Shown piece by piece: positions 1-10,500 of a stretch of 64,000 bases of DNA. Numbering within the stretch: the stretch's first letter is position 1; each line of letters begins with the position of its first letter. The DNA comes from Trinickia diaoshuihuensis (GTDB lineage: Bacteria > Pseudomonadota > Gammaproteobacteria > Burkholderiales > Burkholderiaceae): assembly GCF_003390925.1 (NCBI RefSeq), contig NZ_QUBS01000005.1:1-64000 (forward strand), read 5' to 3'. Both the position numbers and the translations under genes were made by a program. The notes under the pieces were generated by a model. The model was not told where the DNA came from. It saw only the letters and a program-made list of their open reading frames with translations, and did not search any database.

Positions 1-1
1 G

Positions 2-730
2 CTGCTCTATTGGTATCACTACTCGCACAACGGCCGCCGCATCGAGGTGGAGACAGACGACGACTCGATCGGCGGCCATTTCCTGCACCTGCTGCACGGC
101 AAAACGCCGTCGAAATCGTGGGTCGAGGCGATGCATACATCGTTGATCCTCTATGCCGAGCACGAATTCAACGCTTCGACGTTTACGGGCCGCGTCATCG
201 CCGGTACGGGTTCGGACATGTACTCGTCGATCACCGGTGCGATCGGCGCGCTGCGCGGACCGAAGCACGGCGGCGCGAACGAAGTCGCGTTCGAGATCCA
301 ATCGCGCTACGCCTCGCCCGACGAAGCGGAGGCCGACATCCGCCGCCGCGTCGAGAACAAGGAAGTCGTGATCGGCTTCGGCCATCCCGTCTATACGATT
401 TCCGACCCGCGCAACAAGGTCATCAAGGAAGTCGCTCGCAAGCTGTCCAAGGAAGCCGAAGATACGCGTCTGTTCAATATCGCCGAGCGCCTCGAATCGG
501 TGATGTGGGATGCGAAAAAGATGTTTCCGAATCTGGACTGGTTCAGCGCCGTGTCCTATCACATGATGGGCGTGCCCACGGCGATGTTCACGCCGCTGTT
601 CGTGATCTCGCGTACGTCGGGCTGGAGCGCGCACATCATCGAGCAACGGATCGACAACAAGATCATCCGCCCGAGCGCAAACTACACGGGACCGGAGAAT
701 CTGAAGTTCGTGCCGATCGGCAAGCGCTGA
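2..730 (+). CDS. prpC: 2-methylcitrate synthase, 3' part (cut by window edge)
   Basis: Condenses propionyl-CoA with oxaloacetate to 2-methylcitrate, the first step of the cytoplasmic methylcitrate cycle. The reading frame is open from base 2, so the N-terminus lies outside the window and about 242 C-terminal residues remain. Citrate-synthase family signatures are visible: [14 protein letters not shown] with its active-site His, [13 protein letters not shown] with the second catalytic His region, and the C-terminal [10 protein letters not shown] stretch with the substrate-binding Arg just after. PrpC rather than GltA is inferred from the downstream acnD and prpF genes. It probably begins the operon together with prpB upstream of the window. 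Confidence 0.93.
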   Translation: MLYWYHYSHNGRRIEVETDDDSIGGHFLHLLHGKTPSKSWVEAMHTSLILYAEHEFNASTFTGRVIAGTGSDMYSSITGAIGALRGPKHGGANEVAFEIQSRYASPDEAEADIRRRVENKEVVIGFGHPVYTISDPRNKVIKEVARKLSKEAEDTRLFNIAERLESVMWDAKKMFPNLDWFSAVSYHMMGVPTAMFTPLFVISRTSGWSAHIIEQRIDNKIIRPSANYTGPENLKFVPIGKR

Positions 731-804
731 TCCGATGCGTGAAGCGGGCCCGCGATCGGTTCGGGGGCCCGCGGTGGCGGTATGGCTAAGTGGGGAGACA
801 GATC

Positions 805-2448
805 ATGAGCACACATATGTACGAAGCGGCCCTCGAAAAGAACGCCGCGAACTTCGCGGCGCTGACGCCGCTCACGTTCATCGAACGCGCGGCGAGCGTT
901 TATCCGACGCGCCTCGCCGTCGTACACGGGGCGATTCGGCGCACCTGGCGGGAAACCTATGCGCGCACGCGCCGCCTCGCGTCGGCCCTCGCCGCGCGCG
1001 GCATCAAGGCGGGCGACACGGTCGCCGTCATGCTGCCCAATACACCGGCGATGGTGGAGACGCATTTCGGCATCCCCATGCTCGGCGCCGTGCTCAACAC
1101 GCTCAATACACGCCTCGATGCCGCCACGCTGGCCTTCATGCTCAACCACGGCGAAGCGAAAGCCTTGCTCGTCGATCGCGAGTTCTCCGAGTTGATGCGC
1201 TCGGTACTGCCGGCGGTAGAGCGCCCGATTCTCGTCGTCGACGTCGACGATCCGCTTTATACGGGCCCGGGCGAGGCGCTCGGCGAAATCGAATACGAAG
1301 CGCTGCTCGCGAGCGGCGACCCCGAGTTTGCTTGGCAGCCGCCGGCCGACGAATGGGACGCCATTAGTCTGAACTACACCTCCGGCACGACGGGCAACCC
1401 GAAGGGCGTCGTCTATCATCATCGCGGCGCCTATACGGCCGCGATCAGCGCGATTCTCGAATGGGACATGCCCAAGCACGCCGTCTATCTGTGGACACTG
1501 CCGATGTTCCACTGCAACGGATGGACGTTCCCGTGGGCCGTGGCCGCCCGCGCGGGCGTGAACGTCTGCCTGCGCAAAGTCGATGCGAAAGCGATCTTCG
1601 ATCTGATCCGCGGCGAGCGCGTCACCCATTACTGCGGCGCACCGATCGTGCATAACCTGCTCGTAAACGCCCCCGATGAAATGAAGGCCGGCATCACCCA
1701 TCGCGTCAGCGCGATGGTGGCCGGCGCGGCGCCGCCCGCCGCGCTGATCGAAAGCCTCGAGCGGCTCGGGTTCGACCTGACACATGTCTATGGGCTGACG
1801 GAAGTCTACGGACCCGCTTCGGTATGTCCGCAACAAGAGGATTGGGCGGGGCTGGACATCGGCGAACGCGCCCGTCTGAACGCGCGCCAAGGCGTGCGCT
1901 ATCACCTGCAGGACGGCTGCACAGTGCTCGATCCCGAAACGATGCAGCCGGTGCCGGCCGACGGCGAAACGATCGGCGAAATCATGTTCCGCGGCAATAT
2001 CACGATGAAGGGCTACCTGAAGAATCCGACCGCGACCGAGGAAGCATTCCGCGGCGGCTGGTTCCACACGGGCGACCTCGGCGTGATTTACCCCGACGGC
2101 TATATCCGCATCAAAGACCGCAGCAAAGACATCATCATCTCGGGCGGCGAGAACATCTCCAGCATCGAGATCGAAGACGTGCTCTACCGGCATCCCGCCG
2201 TGACGGCCGCCGCCGTCGTGGCTAAGCCCGATCCGCGCTGGGGCGAAACGCCTTGCGCGTTCGTCGAACTGAAGACGGGTGCCTCGGTAACCGCCGCCGA
2301 TTTGATCGCGCATTGCAAGGCCCACCTTGCGGGCTTCAAAGTGCCGCGCGCGATCGAATTCGTCGAACTGCCGAAGACCTCGACGGGCAAGATTCAAAAA
2401 TTCGAACTGCGCAAATTGGCCAAGTCCGTCTCCGCCATCGACGTATGA
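805..2448 (+). CDS. AMP-forming acyl-CoA synthetase inside the prp operon
   Basis: Predicted to activate a carboxylic acid to its CoA thioester through an acyl-adenylate (ANL superfamily, 547 residues). The start ATG at 805 is chosen because GGGGAG lies 7 bases upstream. Motifs in order: LNYTSGTTGNPKGVVYHHRG (nucleotide loop), GLTEVYGPA, GWFHTGDLGV, DRSKDIIISGGENISS (hinge) and the C-terminal catalytic Lys in PKTSTGKIQKFELR. The sequence resembles the medium-chain / DmdB-like ligases more than the PrpE or Acs propionyl-CoA synthetases, so its substrate is uncertain. Lying 74 bases after prpC and 75 before acnD, it probably feeds propionyl-CoA or a precursor acid into the cycle, but this is inference from position. 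Confidence 0.87.
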   Translation: MSTHMYEAALEKNAANFAALTPLTFIERAASVYPTRLAVVHGAIRRTWRETYARTRRLASALAARGIKAGDTVAVMLPNTPAMVETHFGIPMLGAVLNTLNTRLDAATLAFMLNHGEAKALLVDREFSELMRSVLPAVERPILVVDVDDPLYTGPGEALGEIEYEALLASGDPEFAWQPPADEWDAISLNYTSGTTGNPKGVVYHHRGAYTAAISAILEWDMPKHAVYLWTLPMFHCNGWTFPWAVAARAGVNVCLRKVDAKAIFDLIRGERVTHYCGAPIVHNLLVNAPDEMKAGITHRVSAMVAGAAPPAALIESLERLGFDLTHVYGLTEVYGPASVCPQQEDWAGLDIGERARLNARQGVRYHLQDGCTVLDPETMQPVPADGETIGEIMFRGNITMKGYLKNPTATEEAFRGGWFHTGDLGVIYPDGYIRIKDRSKDIIISGGENISSIEIEDVLYRHPAVTAAAVVAKPDPRWGETPCAFVELKTGASVTAADLIAHCKAHLAGFKVPRAIEFVELPKTSTGKIQKFELRKLAKSVSAIDV

Positions 2449-2523
2449 CGCGCCCTTTCGCTTCTCACTATCCATTTATCGAAGCCCTGCCCTCCGGCGG
2501 GGCCGACCTTCGCTCGACGCAAG

Positions 2524-5118
2524 ATGAACACTGACTATCGCAAAGCATTGCCCGGCACCGGGCTCGACTATTTCGACGCGCGCTCGGCCGTCGAAGCGAT
2601 CGAGAAGGGCGCCTACGACACACTCCCCTACACCTCGCGCGTGTTCGCGGAGAATCTCGTGCGCCGTTGCGAGCCGTCGCTGCTGACCGATGCGCTCAAG
2701 CAGCTAATCGAACGCAAACGGGACCTCGACTTTCCTTGGTTCCCGGCCCGCGTCGTCTGTCACGACATCCTCGGTCAAACCGCTTTCGTCGATCTGGCCG
2801 GTCTGCGTGACGCCATCGCCTCGCGCGGCGGCGACCCCGCCCTCGTCAACCCCGTGGTCCCGACGCAACTCGTGGTGGACCACTCGCTCGCCGTCGAATG
2901 CGGCGGCTACGACAAGGACGCCTTCTCCAAAAACCGCGCGATCGAAGACCGCCGCAACGAAGACCGCTTTCACTTCATCGATTGGACGAAAAAGGCGTTC
3001 AAGAACGTCGATGTGATCCCGCCCGGCAACGGGATCTTGCATCAGATCAACCTCGAACGCATGAGCCCCGTGGTGCAGGTGCAAGACGGCGTGGCGTTTC
3101 CGGACACGCTCGTCGGCACCGACTCGCATACGCCGATGGTCGATGCGCTCGGCGTCATTGCCGTCGGCGTCGGCGGCCTCGAAGCCGAGAGCGTCATGCT
3201 CGGCCGCGCCTCGTGGATGCGCCTGCCCGATATCGTCGGCGTCGAATTGACGGGCGAACGCCAAAGCGGCATCACGGCGACCGATATCGTGCTCGCGCTG
3301 ACCGAATTCCTGCGCAAGGAAAAGGTCGTCTCGGCCTACCTCGAATTCTATGGCGAGGGGGCCTCGCGGCTGACGCTGGGCGACCGCGCGACGATCTCCA
3401 ATATGGCGCCCGAATTCGGCGCGACGGCGGCGATGTTCTACATCGACGAACAAACGATCCGCTATCTGAAGCTGACCGGCCGCGACGATTCGCTCGTCAA
3501 GCTCGTCGAGACTTATGCGAAGCAAACCGGTCTGTGGGCCGATACGCTCTCGCGCGCGCAATACGAGCGCGTACTGCGCTTCGATCTGTCCAGCGTCACG
3601 CGCAACATCGCGGGCCCCTCGAATCCGCACCGGCGCGTGCCGACGAGCGAACTGGCTGCACGCGGCATCAGCGGCAAGGTCGAGAACGAGCCGGGCAAGA
3701 TGCCGGACGGCGCCGTCATCATCGCCGCCATCACGAGCTGCACGAACACGAACAATCCGCGCAACATGATCGCGGCGGGCTTGCTCGCACGCAACGCGAA
3801 CCGAGCCGGATTGTTACGGAAACCTTGGGTCAAGAGTTCGTTGGCCCCCGGCTCGAAGGCGGTCACGCTCTACCTCGAAGCGGCCGGCCTTCTGCCCGAA
3901 CTCGAGAAACTCGGCTTCGGCGTCGTGGCTTATGCCTGTACGTCGTGCAACGGCATGTCGGGCGCGCTCGATCCCGTGATCCAGAAGGAAATCGTCGAGC
4001 GCGATTTGTATGCGACGGCCGTGCTGTCGGGCAACCGCAACTTCGACGGGCGCATCCACCCCTACGCGAAGCAAGGGTTTCTCGCCTCGCCGCCGCTCGT
4101 CGTCGCCTACGCGATCGCCGGCACGATCCGTTTCGACATCGAGAAAGACGTGCTCGGCGTCGACGGCAACGGCAAGCCGGTCACGCTGAAAGATCTGTGG
4201 CCGACCGATGATGAGATCGACGCCGTCGTCGAAGCGAGCGTGAAGCCCGAGCAGTTCCGGCGCGTGTACGAGCCGATGTTCGCGCTCGCCGCCCAGCAGG
4301 GCCCGGCGGCCGATCCCCTCTATCAGTGGCGGCCGCAAAGCACGTACATCCGCCGCCCCCCGTATTGGGAAGGCGCGCTGGCGGGCGAACGCACGCTCAA
4401 AGGCATGCGCCCGCTTGCCGTGCTAGGCGATAACATTACGACCGACCACCTCTCGCCGTCGAACGCGATCATGCGCAATAGCGCGGCAGGCGAGTATCTG
4501 GAGAAAATGGGTCTGCCCGAGGAAGACTTCAACTCGTACGCGACGCACCGGGGCGATCACCTGACGGCGCAGCGCGCAACCTTCGCCAATCCGACGTTGA
4601 AGAACGAAATGGCGCTCGAGAACGGCGAGGTGAAGACGGGCTCGCTCGCGCGGATCGAGCCGGAAGGCAAGGTCACGCGGATGTGGGAAGCCATCGAAAC
4701 GTACATGGAGCGCAAGCAGCCGCTGATCATTATCGCGGGCGCGGACTACGGGCAAGGCTCATCGCGCGATTGGGCGGCCAAGGGGGTGCGTCTCGCGGGC
4801 GTGGAAGCCATCGTCGCCGAAGGGTTCGAGCGGATCCACCGGACCAACCTCGTCGGCATGGGCGTGCTGCCGCTTGAGTTCAAGCAAGGCACGAACCGCC
4901 GAACGCTCGGCATCGACGGCACCGAAACGTTCGATGTGATCGGCGAGCGCACGCCGCGTGCCGACCTCACGCTCGTGATCCAACGCAAGAACGGCGAGCG
5001 CGTGAGCGTGCCCGTGACTTGCCGTCTCGATACGGCCGAGGAGGTCTCGATCTACGAAGCGGGCGGCGTCTTGCAACGCTTTGCGCAAGATTTTCTGGAA
5101 TCGACCACTGCGGCATAA
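2524..5118 (+). CDS. acnD: Fe/S-dependent 2-methylisocitrate dehydratase AcnD
   Basis: Aconitase-family enzyme of 864 residues that dehydrates 2-methylcitrate to the trans-2-methylaconitate isomer, which then needs PrpF. The [4Fe-4S] cysteines are visible: one in AITSCTNTNNP near residue 406 and a pair in ACTSCNGMSG near residues 473-476. DSHTPMVDALG and GADYGQGSSRDWAAKG are aconitase substrate-site motifs, the latter in the swivelling C-terminal domain. Length and order match AcnD rather than AcnA because the gene directly precedes prpF. It sits 75 bases after the acyl-CoA ligase gene and 18 before prpF, so cotranscription is likely. Confidence 0.94.
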   Translation: MNTDYRKALPGTGLDYFDARSAVEAIEKGAYDTLPYTSRVFAENLVRRCEPSLLTDALKQLIERKRDLDFPWFPARVVCHDILGQTAFVDLAGLRDAIASRGGDPALVNPVVPTQLVVDHSLAVECGGYDKDAFSKNRAIEDRRNEDRFHFIDWTKKAFKNVDVIPPGNGILHQINLERMSPVVQVQDGVAFPDTLVGTDSHTPMVDALGVIAVGVGGLEAESVMLGRASWMRLPDIVGVELTGERQSGITATDIVLALTEFLRKEKVVSAYLEFYGEGASRLTLGDRATISNMAPEFGATAAMFYIDEQTIRYLKLTGRDDSLVKLVETYAKQTGLWADTLSRAQYERVLRFDLSSVTRNIAGPSNPHRRVPTSELAARGISGKVENEPGKMPDGAVIIAAITSCTNTNNPRNMIAAGLLARNANRAGLLRKPWVKSSLAPGSKAVTLYLEAAGLLPELEKLGFGVVAYACTSCNGMSGALDPVIQKEIVERDLYATAVLSGNRNFDGRIHPYAKQGFLASPPLVVAYAIAGTIRFDIEKDVLGVDGNGKPVTLKDLWPTDDEIDAVVEASVKPEQFRRVYEPMFALAAQQGPAADPLYQWRPQSTYIRRPPYWEGALAGERTLKGMRPLAVLGDNITTDHLSPSNAIMRNSAAGEYLEKMGLPEEDFNSYATHRGDHLTAQRATFANPTLKNEMALENGEVKTGSLARIEPEGKVTRMWEAIETYMERKQPLIIIAGADYGQGSSRDWAAKGVRLAGVEAIVAEGFERIHRTNLVGMGVLPLEFKQGTNRRTLGIDGTETFDVIGERTPRADLTLVIQRKNGERVSVPVTCRLDTAEEVSIYEAGGVLQRFAQDFLESTTAA

Positions 5119-5136
5119 CGTAAGGACCACTCAAGA

Positions 5137-6318
5137 ATGGCTCATTTACCGCAAATCAAGGTGCCCGCTGTCTATATGCGCGGCGGCACGAGCAAAGGCG
5201 TGTTCTTCCGGCTGCAAGACTTGCCCGAAGCCGCTCAGGTGCCGGGCAGCGCGCGCGACGCATTGCTCATGCGCGTGATCGGCAGCCCCGATCCCTACGG
5301 GAAACAGATCGACGGCATGGGCAACGGCACCTCGAGCACGAGCAAGACCGTCATCCTCTCGAAGAGCGCCCGCCCCGATCACGACATCGACTATCTATTC
5401 GGGCAAGTCTCCATCGATAAGCCGTTCATCGACTGGAGCGGCAACTGCGGCAACCTCTCGGCCGCCGTCGGTCCGTTCGCTATTGCGAACGGGTTGATCG
5501 ATCCCGCTCGCATCCCGCGCGACGGCATCGCCACGGTGCGGATCTGGCAAGCCAACATCGGCAAGACGATCGTCGCTCATGTGCCGATGACCGACGGCGC
5601 CGTGCAGGAGACGGGAGACTTCGAACTCGATGGCGTGACGTTCCCCGCCGCCGAAGTGGCGCTTGAATTCATGGATCCTGCCGCCGACGAAGACGGCGCG
5701 GGCGGCGCCATGTTCCCCACGGGCAATCTCATCGATGAACTCGAAGTGCCGGGCGTCGGCACCTTGAGGGCGACGATGATCAACGCGGGGATTCCGACGA
5801 TTTTCGTGGAGGCCGAGGCGATCGGCTACACGGGTACCGAGTTGCAAGACGCGATCAATAGTGACGAAAAGGCCTTGGCGAAGTTCGAGACGATTCGGGC
5901 GCACGGCGCGCTGCGCATGGGTCTCATCGAACGGCTCGAAGATATCGCCAAGCGGCAGCACACGCCGAAGGTCGCTTTCGTCGCGAAGCCGGCCGACTAT
6001 GTCGCATCGAGCGGCAAGCGCATCGGCGCCGGTGATGTGGATCTGCTCGTACGCGCGATGTCGATGGGCAAGCTGCACCACGCGATGATGGGCACCGCTG
6101 CCGTGGCCATCGGTACGGCGGCGGCGATTCCGGGGACGCTCGTCAATCTCGCGGCGGGCGGCGGCGAGAAGGAAGCCGTGCGATTCGGCCATCCTTCGGG
6201 GACGCTGCGCGTCGGCGCGCAAGCCGCGCTCGCCGACGGGCAATGGGTCGTCAAAAAGGCACTGATGAGCCGCAGCGCGCGCGTGTTGATGGAAGGCTGG
6301 GTGCGCGTGCCGGGTTGA
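5137..6318 (+). CDS. prpF: 2-methylaconitate cis-trans isomerase PrpF
   Basis: Isomerises trans-2-methylaconitate made by AcnD to the cis form used by aconitase in the methylcitrate cycle. The 393-residue product has the PrpF/DUF453 N-terminus with YMRGGTSKGVFF, the GMGNGTSSTSKT stretch and DWSGNCGNLSAAVGPFAI, where the conserved Cys of this diaminopimelate-epimerase-like fold lies. It begins 18 bases after acnD, and the gene pair AcnD-PrpF is a known functional unit. A perfect hairpin follows the stop codon, marking the probable operon end. Confidence 0.94.
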   Translation: MAHLPQIKVPAVYMRGGTSKGVFFRLQDLPEAAQVPGSARDALLMRVIGSPDPYGKQIDGMGNGTSSTSKTVILSKSARPDHDIDYLFGQVSIDKPFIDWSGNCGNLSAAVGPFAIANGLIDPARIPRDGIATVRIWQANIGKTIVAHVPMTDGAVQETGDFELDGVTFPAAEVALEFMDPAADEDGAGGAMFPTGNLIDELEVPGVGTLRATMINAGIPTIFVEAEAIGYTGTELQDAINSDEKALAKFETIRAHGALRMGLIERLEDIAKRQHTPKVAFVAKPADYVASSGKRIGAGDVDLLVRAMSMGKLHHAMMGTAAVAIGTAAAIPGTLVNLAAGGGEKEAVRFGHPSGTLRVGAQAALADGQWVVKKALMSRSARVLMEGWVRVPG

Positions 6319-6339
6319 ACACCCATTAGCGCGGGACTA

Positions 6340-6371
6340 GGCGAGCCTCATCGCAATGGTTGAGGCTCGCC
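6340..6371. terminator. Perfect hairpin between convergent prpF and lipoprotein genes
   Basis: GGCGAGCCTCA at 6340-6350 pairs exactly with TGAGGCTCGCC at 6361-6371 across a 10-base loop, an 11-bp perfect stem. It lies between the prpF stop and the stop of the convergent lipoprotein gene. No T-run follows on either strand, so it may be a weak bidirectional terminator or an mRNA 3'-end stabiliser. Confidence 0.55.
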
Positions 6372-6388
6372 GCCACCGAACGTCGAAT

Positions 6389-6946
6389 TCAACGCCCCCG
6401 CAAGATATCCGAACGCGACATCGTATAGACGTGCCCCGATGCATCGAAGTGCACATTGAAAAATGCATCGCCCGACGGCCCGCCTTCCTGCCACTTCCAA
6501 CTCCAGACGGTTTCCGGCTTCAACCGGTAAACAGCGACCTCGCCCGGCTTGCCGAGCAGTTCCCGTACTTCCGGTTGCGTCATGCCGATGCGCACCTTTG
6601 CGAAGTTCTCCGCGGTCAGCACTTGGGTGACGGCCATAAGCCTGCCGTTCGGATCGATATCGACCATATACGTCGTCGTCCCTTGCGGACCGCGCGGGTA
6701 TTCGAGGCGCTTCGAGCCGTCCGGGTGCGTACGCTCGGTCTCAGGCTGCCCCATCTGATCGACGATCTGCGCGTCCGTCGTCACGCCGGGGGTGAGCCCT
6801 CGCAACAACAACGCATCCGGCTTGATCGCGTTCAGGAACGCCTTGAGCTTACCCATTGCTTGTTCCCCTTCGCGATCGTCGCATGCCGTGAGCGAGAGGG
6901 ATGCGCCTAGGCACGCGATCATCAGCAGTCCGATTGTTTTGTTCAT
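6389..6946 (-). CDS. Lipoprotein with two BamE/OmlA-like modules
   Basis: A 185-residue predicted lipoprotein: the N-terminal signal ends in a lipobox, LSLTAC, so Cys22 should be lipidated. The mature part holds two tandem stretches of SmpA/OmlA (BamE) type, each with a helix-starting G(V/I)TxxxI/V and a GxP turn: LTPGVTTDAQIVDQMGQP (about residues 53-70) and VRIGMTQPEVRELLGKPGE (about 124-142), each followed by aromatic-rich beta strands. Function is unknown; the fold often occurs in envelope-assembly lipoproteins. True BamE is shorter with one module, so this is a paralogous family. The gene converges on prpF and is probably monocistronic. Confidence 0.7.
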   Translation of the reverse strand: MNKTIGLLMIACLGASLSLTACDDREGEQAMGKLKAFLNAIKPDALLLRGLTPGVTTDAQIVDQMGQPETERTHPDGSKRLEYPRGPQGTTTYMVDIDPNGRLMAVTQVLTAENFAKVRIGMTQPEVRELLGKPGEVAVYRLKPETVWSWKWQEGGPSGDAFFNVHFDASGHVYTMSRSDILRGR

Positions 6947-7135
6947 CTGTCGTCAAGGAATTCGCCGCTCGCGCCGCCGCGCTCGCGGCCGATGCGTGAA
7001 GCATAGCGCACTATGCGTAAGCGATTCGTCACACGGCTTACGTTTTGTCACCAGAGCAGCGTCAACTCGCGTCGCCGGCCTAGCGTTAAACCGGCAGCGC
7101 TGAACTTTCTCAGCCGCCCCACAAGGAGTTCACAC

Positions 7136-7549
7136 ATGAAGACGATGTTCGCTGCTCTCGCTTCCGCCCTGCTCGTTTCGACGGCCTTCGCACAAACGGC
7201 CGCACCGGCCCCCACCACCAACGCAACGGCTGGCGCGTCGGCGTCGGCCCCGGCCGGCCAAGCTAACTTGAAGGGCAGCACCGCGGCACAAAAGGACGCC
7301 CTGAAGGCCGACACGGCTTCGACCGAAGGCGCCGCGGCAGACGGTAAGGCATCGACGAAGGATCACACCGCGAAGAAGCCGGCCGCTCACGCGAAGAAGC
7401 TGCACGCGCACAAGGCAAGCAAGAAGGACGAAGGCGCGGCAGCCGGCGCCGATAAGGAAAGCACCTCGGCGAAGGCCGATACGAAGGCGGACGTGAAGGC
7501 GGACAGCAAAGCCGACGCGAAGGCCGACACGACCGCGAAGGCGCAATAA
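7136..7549 (+). CDS. Secreted Ala/Lys-rich low-complexity protein
   Basis: A 137-residue protein with a signal peptide (MKTMFAALASALLVSTAFA, cleavage predicted after AFA) and a mature part almost wholly of Ala, Lys, Asp, Ser, Thr and His. The C-terminus is a run of KAD(T/V/S/A) repeats (about residues 112-132), and an HAKKLHAHK stretch lies before it. The start is fixed by AAGGAG at 7122-7127, 8 bases before the ATG. It resembles the small, highly basic periplasmic proteins common in Burkholderia, which have no assigned role; binding to polyanions or the envelope is conceivable. A strong intrinsic terminator follows 60 bases downstream. Confidence 0.75.
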   Translation: MKTMFAALASALLVSTAFAQTAAPAPTTNATAGASASAPAGQANLKGSTAAQKDALKADTASTEGAAADGKASTKDHTAKKPAAHAKKLHAHKASKKDEGAAAGADKESTSAKADTKADVKADSKADAKADTTAKAQ

Positions 7550-7584
7550 GCCCTTCGGGGTCGGGCTGCTACCGGCGCGCTGCC

Positions 7585-10500
7585 CTAAAACGCCGGAGAA
7601 GCCGTTCGGGGCGAGCCTTCGGGCTCGCCCGATTTTTCTTGCAGGCCTGCACTCAAGCGAGTGTCCTGTCGCACCACATCGAGCAACGCTTCGATCGGAT
7701 GGCGTAGCCGGCGGCCTCGCATGCGGCTCACCTGGCAGCGGCACGAATATCCGGTGGCCAGCAATTCCGGCGATTCGGCGGTATCGGTTGCATCGTATGG
7801 CTCGTTCGGCGAGGACCAAGCGTCCACGTGGCGGGCCCAAGATTGCTCGAAGATCGTCTTCGACGTTTCGAGATTGCGCGCCTCATGCCCATACGTTCCC
7901 GACATTCCGCAGCAGCCGCTCGCTACCGTCGTCAACGAGATGCCGGCGCGCGCGAACACGTTCGCCCAAAGCGCAGTCGCCGCCGGCGCGTTCGTTCGCT
8001 CCGTGCAATGGGGCAACAAACGAAACGCAATACGCGGTGGCTCCGTTATCCCTTCAGCGCGAATTACGTCATTCAGCCACTCCTGCGGCAAGACGACGTT
8101 CGGACAGCTATCGACACCCACAGCCTTTCGATACTCCTGCCGGTAGACGAGCGTCATCGCCGGGTCGAGGCCGACCAGTGGGACATCGAACTTTGCTATC
8201 GCGCCAAGGCGAGCCGCGTTTCGTTTCGCCGCGCGTTCGAACGCGCCCAGAAAACCTTGGACATGCAGCGGCTTTCCGTTAGGCATGTAAGGCGCAGCAA
8301 ACACGCGATACCCGAGCCGCACCGCGAGTTCGACGCACGCGGCGGCCACCTCGGTTTCAAAGAACCGCGTGAACGCATCGGGTACGAATACGACGCTACG
8401 GGCGCGTTGCGCATCGCTAAGCCCGCTTAGCCGCTCGACAGTAGCCTGTTCGACGTTCCAATGCTTCGCCACGGCCGTCCACGATAGCGCGCTCAGCAGC
8501 GGAGCGTCGACGATCCCCACCAACCGGCGCAACGCCGACTTGACCGGACGGGCTCGCATCAACGCGTTATAGGCTTGGCCAGCGCCGGGCACCGCCGCGA
8601 TATACGGCACGCTGGATTCGAGCGAGCCGATCAGGTAATCGCGCGGCGAGCGGGCGTAGCGCGTGTAATAGCGTTCGAGAAAGCGCGAGCGGAACTCGGG
8701 CACGTTGACCTTCACCGGGCATTGCCCCGCGCACGACTTGCAAGCAAGACAGCCTGCCATCGCGGTATAGACCTGATGAGAGAAGTCGTCCCGCGCGCGA
8801 TGCCAACGCATGCTATTGAAGATTCGAATCGGCAATGCGGCACGCGTGGGCTCCGCGGTCAGATCCGTTCCCGCGTCGCTCTGCAAGCGCAGCCATTCGC
8901 GCATCAACGATGCGCGCCCTTTCGGCGAATGGATCCGCTCGCGCGTCGCTTTCCATGAAGGACACATCGCGTCGTCGGGATCGAAGTTGTAGCAAGCGCC
9001 ATTACCGTTGCAATGCACCGCATCGGCGTTCTGTTGCCAGACGCGTTCGTCGATATGGCGATCGCCCGCGCCGCGCATCGGCACCTCGTCGATCCGAAGC
9101 AACGAAGCGCCGCTGTCGGCTGCCGTCGCGATCTTGCCGGGATTGAGTTGATTGGCCGGATCGAACGCGGCCTTGAGCGCTTGCAAAGCCGGATACAACG
9201 GACCGAAGTATTCAGGCACGTACTCGGAGCGCACGCCCTTCCCATGTTCGCCCCAGAGCAAGCCGCCATACTTCATCGTCAGCGCGGTCACCGCATCGGA
9301 AATGGGCCGAATCAACCCCACTTGATGCGGATCGCGCATGTCGAGCGCCGGCCTGACGTGCAGCACGCCCGCATCGACATGGCCGAACATGCCGTAGCGC
9401 AATCCCATGCCATCGAGCAGCGCGCGAAACTCGGCGATATAGGGCGCGAGATTCTCGGGCGGCACCGCCGTATCTTCGACGAAAGGTTGCGGACGGCGCT
9501 CGCCGCTGACATTGCCGAGCAAGCCGACTGCGCGTTTGCGCATGCCATAGACGCGGTTTACCGCCGCCTCGCCGTCGGCGACCGTGACGGCGAGGCGGCG
9601 CACGGTACGATCGGACTCGAGGTGCTCGACGAAGGCGGCCACGCGAGCGCGCACTTCGGCGGCATCGTCTGCGCTGAATTCGACCAGGTTGATGCCGCCC
9701 GCATCCTGCCCCGAGGTATCGACGTCCGGCAAATACTCGGCCACGTCGCGCCAAACGATGTCGCGGCGGGCAAGCGCGAGCACCGTGGAATCGACGGTTT
9801 CGATCGACAGCGGCCGGTGCGCCATCAGCGGCTGGGCATCGCGCAGCGCATCCATGAAACTCGCGTACCGGATATTGACGAGCGCGGCGTGCGCGGGAAT
9901 CGGCAGCACGTTCAGCGTCGCCTCGACGACGAACCCGAGCGTACCCTCGGAGCCGCACACCACGCTGTTCAGATCGAAGCGGCCGTTGGCATCGCGTAGA
10001 TGGGCTAGGTCGTAGCCCGTCAAACACCGATTCAATTTCGGGAAGCGCTCCCGGATCAAATCGGCGTGCGTCTCGCTGATGTCCTTTGCCGTGCGGTACA
10101 CGCGTCCGACGGTGTCGCGCCTTGCGCACAAGCTGGCCAACTCCCTCGCTTCTACCGGCCCGCTGGACAAGCAATCCCCACCGATCAACACGGTGTCGAG
10201 CGACTTCACGTGATCGCGCGTTTTCCCATACGTGCAGCTACCTTGCCCGCTCGCGTCCGTGTTGATCATTCCGCCGATCGTCGCGCGATTCGACGTAGAG
10301 AGTTCAGGCGCGAAAAACAATCCGTGCGGCCGCAAAGCGGCATTGAGCTGGTCTTTAACGACGCCGGCTTCGACGCGCACCGTCCGGGCTTGGGCATCGA
10401 TCGAAACGATGCGGTTCATATGACGCGACAAGTCGACGACGATACCGTCCGTCAACGATTGCCCATTCGTGCCTGTGCCGCCGCCGCGCGGCGCGACCGT

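Noticed and set aside
682-2475. Long minus-strand open frame (597 codons) opposite the acyl-CoA ligase gene
   Set aside because: It mirrors a clear ANL enzyme in high-GC DNA and has low-complexity Arg/Asp/His-rich content with no family.
2704-3630. Minus-strand open frame opposite acnD
   Set aside because: Antisense shadow of a conserved gene, with no recognisable domain.
7130-7840. Minus-strand open frame opposite the Ala/Lys-rich protein
   Set aside because: Arises from the repetitive codons of the real gene, which has a signal peptide and ribosome site.
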